Of a DNA stretch of 12,929 nucleotides, positions 9,160-12,929 are shown piece after piece. The DNA lies in contig JBDZUX010000057.1 of assembly GCA_040255405.1 (NCBI GenBank), positions 1 to 12,929 of the forward strand, written 5' to 3'. This stretch comes from 66-474 sp040255405 (GTDB lineage Bacteria > Pseudomonadota > Gammaproteobacteria > Xanthomonadales > Rhodanobacteraceae). Both the position numbers and the translations under genes were made by a program. The notes below the pieces were generated by a model. It did not search any database. It was not told where the DNA came from and saw only the letters and a program-made list of their open reading frames with translations. Position 1 is the first letter of the stretch. Every line of letters starts with the position of its first letter.

Positions 9160-11243
9160 GACGCCGCCCCCAGCACACCGGCCGGGGCCGGGTCGTCCGC
9201 AGGTTCGGCCAACGGCAAGCTCACCGTGAACACGCTGCCACGTCCCGGCGTGCTCTGCACGGCCAGGGTCCCCTCCAACGCACGCACGTACTCGCGTGCC
9301 TGATACGCACCGATCCCCATCCCCTTGCTCGCCTTGGTGGTGAAAAATGGTTTGAACAACCGGTTGCGGATGAAATCGTCATCCATCCCCACGCCGTCGT
9401 CCTCGATTTCGATCATGGCCTGCCCCTCGCCCGACCTCAGCCTTACTGAAACATGTCCCTGCGATGTCGCCGCCTCCTGCGCGTTGCGTATCAGATGCCC
9501 AAGCACCGTCGCCAGCTGCCCGGCATCCGCGCGGATCCACAGGGTTTCCTGCGGCGGGGCCCAGTCCGGCCGCGGCGCCTGCACGCCGCACTCGCCCAGC
9601 GCGCGTTCGATGACATCCGCCAGCTTCACCCGCGCGCGTGCCGCCGGCGCCGTCTCGCCGCGCAACTGTTCCAGCAACCGCGTGATCCGCTGCACCGAGT
9701 TTTCAACCGTGGCCAGCATGTCGTCCACGAACGCCGGATTGCTTCGATGGCGCACCGCATTCTGCAACAGCAGCGACTGTTGGGCCGCCACGTTCTTGAG
9801 GTCGTGCATCAGGAATGCCGTCAGCCGATTGAAACCCTCGAACTGGCGCGCCTCCGCCAGCCGCCGCGCATTCGCAGCCTGCGCCAGGGTTCCGGCGACC
9901 TGGCTGCCGGCTGTCCTGAGCAGGTCGATGTCTTCCCAATCGAGGGCGCGCCGCGCCCGCGCTTCGGCCAACACCACGATGCCGACCAGACGATCCTCGA
10001 GTACCAGCGGCACCAGCAGCCACGCCCGCGGCAGCGCGGTCAATTCCGGCGGCGCCTGCAGCCGCGCATCGCCGAGCGGGGGCGGCTCGCCAAGATCATA
10101 GATCCAGCGACGTTCGCGCATGAAATCGAACAGCGGCTGGTTTGCAGCGAGCTTCAGGCCGGCAGGCACCAACATGTTGGATTGCGCCTCCGGCACCAGC
10201 GCGCCCCCGTCGTCGCAACTCCACAGCGCGCCCGCAGGACTGTCCATGATCTGCTGGATTGCGCGAAGGGCGCGAAGCGGTAGGCCCGTGTCGCTGTCGC
10301 TGGCCGACAGCGTGGCCGTCAGGCGCAGCCACTCCTCGCGATAGTCATGCCGGAAACTGAAGAAGTTCTTGTGCAGGAAAATCCGGAGGCGCGAACGGAC
10401 CTGTCCGGAGCCTGCAACCAGCAACACCGCGAGCAGCGCAAAAAAGACCAGCGTGATTTCCGCCACCCGGCCCCAGTCGCCCCCGTACAGGCGCACGTAG
10501 TAACCGCCCACGGCCGTGCCGATGAAATACAGCGCAATGACCAGCAGGCTGGTCGAGTAGAACACCGCACGTCGCGACACGCCCACTTCGGGTGTCCAGC
10601 CGCTGCTGCGCGCTGCCGCCGCCACCAGCAGCGGCGCCAGCAACGCGTTGACGAAACCGCGCGCCGCCCATGCACTCACGTTGAACTCGCGGTACAGCAC
10701 GGCATAGGAGTACAGGAAGATGTCACAGGCGAACATCACGCCCAGGGCAATCACCAGGAATTTGATCGCCCAGCGCTGCTCGGGGTCGACGTTCCGGAAG
10801 ATCTGCTCGAGGAACACCACGCCGACGAGCGCCAGCACCAGCACGCCCCCCATCGCAAATGCGGCATTGAACGGCAGGGGCAGGAATGGCAGGGGACCGA
10901 TGGCCGGCAACAGGCAGTACAGCGCCAGTGCAATCCATAATGCGTGCGTGCCAATCCGCGCGCCGCGCAGCGCGCCGGACATCGAGAAACCGCCGAGCAG
11001 CGCACCAAGGAATGTGAGCCACGCGCCGTAGCGCAGGACCTCGCCGCTCAACAGCCAATAGATCGGCAGCGCGTGCTGCCATTCCGCCCACGCGAGCAAC
11101 ACGCCCCAAAGCATCGAGGTCGTGGTGGCGATGACCAGCAACGCGCCAGTTCGCTGGCCACGCCAGCCGGCCACCAGCACGCCCGTCACCGCAAGGAATA
11201 CGGCGGCGGCGGCGATGTAGCTGGCAAGAATGATGACGTGCAT
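9156..11243 (-). CDS. prsK: XrtA/PEP-CTERM system histidine kinase PrsK
   Basis: This is a 695-residue inner-membrane sensor kinase. About eight or nine hydrophobic helices fill residues 2-280, with no sizeable periplasmic loop, so sensing is probably within or at the membrane. A GAF-like cytoplasmic region follows (about 310-455), then the dimerisation/phosphoacceptor helix with His480 in FLMHDLKN. The ATPase domain has the N box HLIRNAQEAA (Asn587), G1 DDGVGM (615-620), F box FKPFFTTK and G2 GMGIG (641-645). The HDLKN H-box and the multi-helix N-terminus are features of PrsK, the partner of PrsR in exosortase/EPS loci. The signal it detects is unknown. The ATG at 11243 is the first in frame, and its ribosome site is poor (only GAG nearby). 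It is the first gene of the probable prsK-prsR-prsT-galE-DUF218 operon. Confidence 0.92.
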
Positions 11244-11274
11244 ATGACTCGTGCGAAGAGGAATCTAATCACAG

Positions 11275-11299
11275 CCCGTCGTCCTGCCGGCCGGACGGG
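11275..11299 (-). other. inverted repeat upstream of prsK
   Basis: CCCGTC (11275-11280) and GACGGG (11294-11299) are perfect 6-bp inverted arms around a 13-bp centre. The centre overlaps a second, imperfect 16-bp palindrome at 11281-11296. The element sits about 30-55 bp before the prsK start, where an operator would be expected, but in GC-rich DNA such repeats also occur by chance. Confidence 0.3.
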
Positions 11300-11412
11300 T
11301 CGATTCCGGCTTCCCCACGGGCTCCCGCGCGACCAGCCGGTTGCGGACGCGCATCGACATCAGGTGACGGCCGGCGGACATCGGCCGCGCACCCCACCCG
11401 CATCAAGTTGTC

Positions 11413-11597
11413 GTCATTCCGGGGCCGGCCGCGCTGTTTGCGGGCGGAGCCCGGAACCGGTCTTTTGCATTCAAACCGATTGACTCGCGCCGTCCATGGC
11501 GCTCGCACTGTGTGCCGCCTGCGGCGTTCGCGTTTGCGATCCCGCAAACGCAGTCGGGTTCGACCTGCGATGAAACCGCGGGCCGCCCCGGGATGAC
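11413..11597. repeat. REPIN-like element: two REP-type ends in inverted orientation
   Basis: The first 21 bases (11413-11433, beginning GTCATTCCGGGGC) and the reverse complement of the last 21 (11577-11597, read as GTCATCCCGGGGC) agree at 18 of 21 positions. The left end folds further: TTCCGGG (11417-11423) pairs with CCCGGAA (11450-11456). The right end has ATCCCG (11539-11544) paired with CGGGAT (11589-11594). GTCATTCCGG-type palindromes are a widespread class of bacterial extragenic repeat. A pair of such ends facing each other with about 140 bp between is the arrangement of REP doublets moved by RAYT transposases. Copy number in the genome cannot be seen here. Confidence 0.5.
11530..11551. 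other. perfect 9-bp hairpin inside the REPIN-like element
   Basis: GCGTTTGCG (11530-11538) and CGCAAACGC (11543-11551) are perfect inverted arms with the 4-nt loop ATCC. Neither side is followed by a T-tract, so it is not a typical intrinsic terminator. It may be part of the repeat's own folded structure. Confidence 0.5.
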
Positions 11598-11600
11598 AAG

Positions 11601-11616
11601 AAAAAAGCAGGTTGCT
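11601..11616 (-). terminator. weak candidate intrinsic terminator of wecB
   Basis: On the minus strand, AGCA-ACC-TGCT is followed at once by TTTTTCTT (the run of A on the plus strand at 11601-11606), starting about 18 nt after the wecB stop. The T-tract is good, but the stem has only four base pairs, so efficiency is doubtful. Confidence 0.3.
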
Positions 11617-11634
11617 GACATGGCGTGGTCGGCT

Positions 11635-12822
11635 TCAGGCATGCGCGACGCGGCTGTTCCCGACCGCGACCGCGTCCCCGGTATCGGATCGCCCCGGCGC
11701 GGCATCGAGCAGGCGCCTGTGGATGTCGGCCACCACCCGCTGCGCGGTGCGGCCGTCCCACAACTCGGGTTTGCGGCCGTGCGCGCCGTGGCCCGCCAGG
11801 ATGTCGTCCACCGTCGAAGCAAGATTGGCTGCGGTCACCAGGCGGTTGGTGCCTTCGGTGATCGTGATGGGCCGCTCCGTATTCGGGCGCAGCGTCAGGC
11901 ACGGAATGCCGAGGTAGGTGGTTTCCTCCTGCACGCCGCCGGAATCGGTGACCACCAATCGCGCGCCGCACACGAGGTTCATGAAATCCACGTAGCCGAG
12001 CGGCTCGGCGATCCGCACACCCGGCGCGTCCGCCAGTTCATGCCACAAGCCGAACGCTTCGAGGTTCTTGCGGGTGCGCGGATGTACGGGAAACACCAGC
12101 GGCAGCTTGGCCGCGATGCGGGTCAGCTGTGCAACCAGCGCCGCCAGCGGCGCACGCGTGTCCACGTTGGACGGACGGTGCAAGGTCACCACGCCGTAAT
12201 CGGTTCGATCGAGATGCAACCGCTGCCGCTCGCCGCTGGCGTGGATGCGGTCCTTCATCAATTCGTAGGAATCGATCATGATGTTGCCGACGCGCGTGAT
12301 TTTCTCCGGCGCCACGCCCTCGGCCACCAGATGCTCGTCACCGTCCGGCGACGGCGTCCACAGGATGTCGGCGAGCGTGTCGGTAACCAGGCGGTTGATT
12401 TCTTCGGGCATGCTGCGATCGCCGCTGCGCAGGCCCGCTTCCAGGTGCGCCACCGGTATCCACAGCTTGGACGCGACCAGCGCGCAGGCCACCGTGGAAT
12501 TGACGTCGCCGACCACGATGCAAAGGTCCGGCCGCTCCGCAACACAGGCACGCTCGTAGGCCAGCATCACGTTGGCGGTCTGCTCTGCATGGCTGCCGCT
12601 GCCCACGCCCAGGTGCAAGTCGGGGCTCGGCAGTCCCAGGTCGCGGAAAAAAGCATCCGACATGTTCGCGTCGTAGTGCTGGCCGGTATGCACCAGCCGG
12701 AGGCGGCACCACGGCTGCCCATGCAGCGCGTGGTACAGCGGTGCCACCTTCATGAAGTTGGGCCGCGCAGCGGCGATCAGGTCGATCCCAAGTGACTGCA
12801 TGTCCAATCCGGCACCTTCCAT
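11635..12822 (-). CDS. wecB: UDP-N-acetylglucosamine 2-epimerase (non-hydrolysing)
   Basis: This 395-residue cytoplasmic enzyme of the GT-B-like epimerase family converts UDP-GlcNAc to UDP-ManNAc, a precursor for enterobacterial common antigen-like or exopolysaccharide chains. Family landmarks are AARPNFMKVAPL near the N-terminus (18-29; the equivalent of GTRPEAIKMAP), TGQHYD (46-51), GDVNSTVA with Asp106, HLEAGLRSGDRSMPEEINR with Glu128 and Glu141, TLHRPSNVD with the active-site histidine, and VTDSGGVQEE in the UDP-binding domain. Length is typical. The first ATG (12822) has no clear ribosome site. An in-frame ATG at 12801 (Met8) aligns better with the usual family N-terminus, but its purine-rich GGAAGG is about 13 nt away, so the start is uncertain by seven residues. 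It is on the same strand as prsK but 391 bp upstream, and so probably a separate transcript. Confidence 0.92.
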   Translation of the reverse strand: MEGAGLDMQSLGIDLIAAARPNFMKVAPLYHALHGQPWCRLRLVHTGQHYDANMSDAFFRDLGLPSPDLHLGVGSGSHAEQTANVMLAYERACVAERPDLCIVVGDVNSTVACALVASKLWIPVAHLEAGLRSGDRSMPEEINRLVTDTLADILWTPSPDGDEHLVAEGVAPEKITRVGNIMIDSYELMKDRIHASGERQRLHLDRTDYGVVTLHRPSNVDTRAPLAALVAQLTRIAAKLPLVFPVHPRTRKNLEAFGLWHELADAPGVRIAEPLGYVDFMNLVCGARLVVTDSGGVQEETTYLGIPCLTLRPNTERPITITEGTNRLVTAANLASTVDDILAGHGAHGRKPELWDGRTAQRVVADIHRRLLDAAPGRSDTGDAVAVGNSRVAHA

Positions 12823-12929
12823 TCTGTGACGCGGTTAACAGATGCAAGGAGTGTACCAGCGGGTCGAAGCCGTGCTTCGCCGCCGGATCCCTCGTCACGC
12901 GAAGGGCCCGCCAACCCGCGCGGGGCCGG
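12823..12929. other. upstream region of wecB at the window edge
   Basis: Apart from the promoter and palindrome noted at 12850-12879, it holds the perfect 10-bp palindrome CCCGCGCGGG (12915-12924), which may belong to the end of a neighbouring gene's transcript outside the window. No coding sequence is recognisable. Confidence 0.4.
12850..12879 (-). promoter_or_regulatory. candidate extended -10 promoter of wecB with a 15-bp palindrome over the -35 position
   Basis: On the minus strand, TGGTACACT (12858-12850) fits an extended -10: a TG one base before TACACT, itself 4 of 6 to TATAAT. The predicted start is near 12843, about 21 nt before the wecB ATG. The -35 position (GAAGCA, 17-bp spacer) is poor. 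It lies inside the perfect inverted repeat CGAAGC-N3-GCTTCG (12865-12879), which could be an operator for a dimeric regulator. Confidence 0.4.

Larger units (their letters stand above)
11244..11634. other. 391-bp gene-free region between wecB and prsK, rich in inverted repeats
   Basis: No convincing gene lies here; short open frames have no ribosome site and no recognisable product. From the wecB side it holds a weak candidate terminator (11601-11616), then a REPIN-like unit bounded by inverted 21-bp repeats (11413-11597) and containing hairpins. Nearer prsK there is an inverted repeat CCCGTC-N13-GACGGG (11275-11299), and TAGATT on the minus strand (11267-11262) is a possible but weak -10 about 20 bp before the prsK ATG. 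The promoter of the prs operon most likely lies here, but no clear sigma-70 or sigma-54 site is visible. Confidence 0.6.

Noticed and set aside
11244..11634. Sigma-54 promoter upstream of prsK (a GG-N10-GC match, TGGTCGCGCGGGAGC, on the minus strand)
   Set aside because: Only the spacing fits. The -24 and -12 hexamers match poorly, as expected by chance in GC-rich DNA.
11512..12795. Open plus-strand frame of 427 codons opposite wecB
   Set aside because: It is the complement of wecB, whose signature residues are all present.

Overview
The window is GC-rich and densely coding, with codon use and gene content typical of a gammaproteobacterium. I infer the Xanthomonadales (Rhodanobacteraceae-like) from the mix of proteins and intergenic repeats, but no taxonomic marker gene is present. 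There are no tRNA or rRNA genes, no CRISPR array and no insertion sequence. The content is an exopolysaccharide / PEP-CTERM (exosortase XrtA) accessory region: sugar-nucleotide enzymes plus the PrsK-PrsR-PrsT module that normally accompanies an exosortase. The exosortase itself and the glycosyltransferases are not in the window.

Plus strand, 1-3031: the C-terminal part of an EamA-family transporter runs in from the left edge. It is followed by a TviB-type UDP-HexNAc 6-dehydrogenase (622-1914) and a UDP-glucuronate 4-epimerase-like SDR enzyme (2024-3031). The 75-bp gap before tviB holds a good candidate sigma-54 (-24/-12) promoter. This is notable because the window also encodes a sigma-54 activator, PrsR.

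Minus strand, 11243 down to 3019: this is a probable five-gene operon in the order prsK (membrane histidine kinase), prsR (receiver/AAA+/Fis activator, ATGA overlap with prsK), prsT (large TPR lipoprotein), galE (UDP-glucose 4-epimerase) and a YdcF/ElyC/SanA-like (DUF218) membrane protein. The last gene overlaps the convergent SDR epimerase by 13 bp. Upstream on the same strand is wecB (UDP-GlcNAc 2-epimerase, 12822-11635). It is separated from prsK by a gene-free 391-bp region carrying a REPIN-like pair of inverted repeats, strong hairpins and a weak candidate terminator.

How the genes fit together (inference): PrsK senses an unknown cue and phosphorylates PrsR. PrsR then activates sigma-54 promoters of PEP-CTERM and polysaccharide genes, possibly including tviB here. 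WecB, GalE, TviB and the SDR epimerase supply ManNAc-, Gal- and uronic-acid-type sugar nucleotides for an exopolysaccharide. PrsT is probably an outer-membrane lipoprotein scaffold for the export or sorting machinery.
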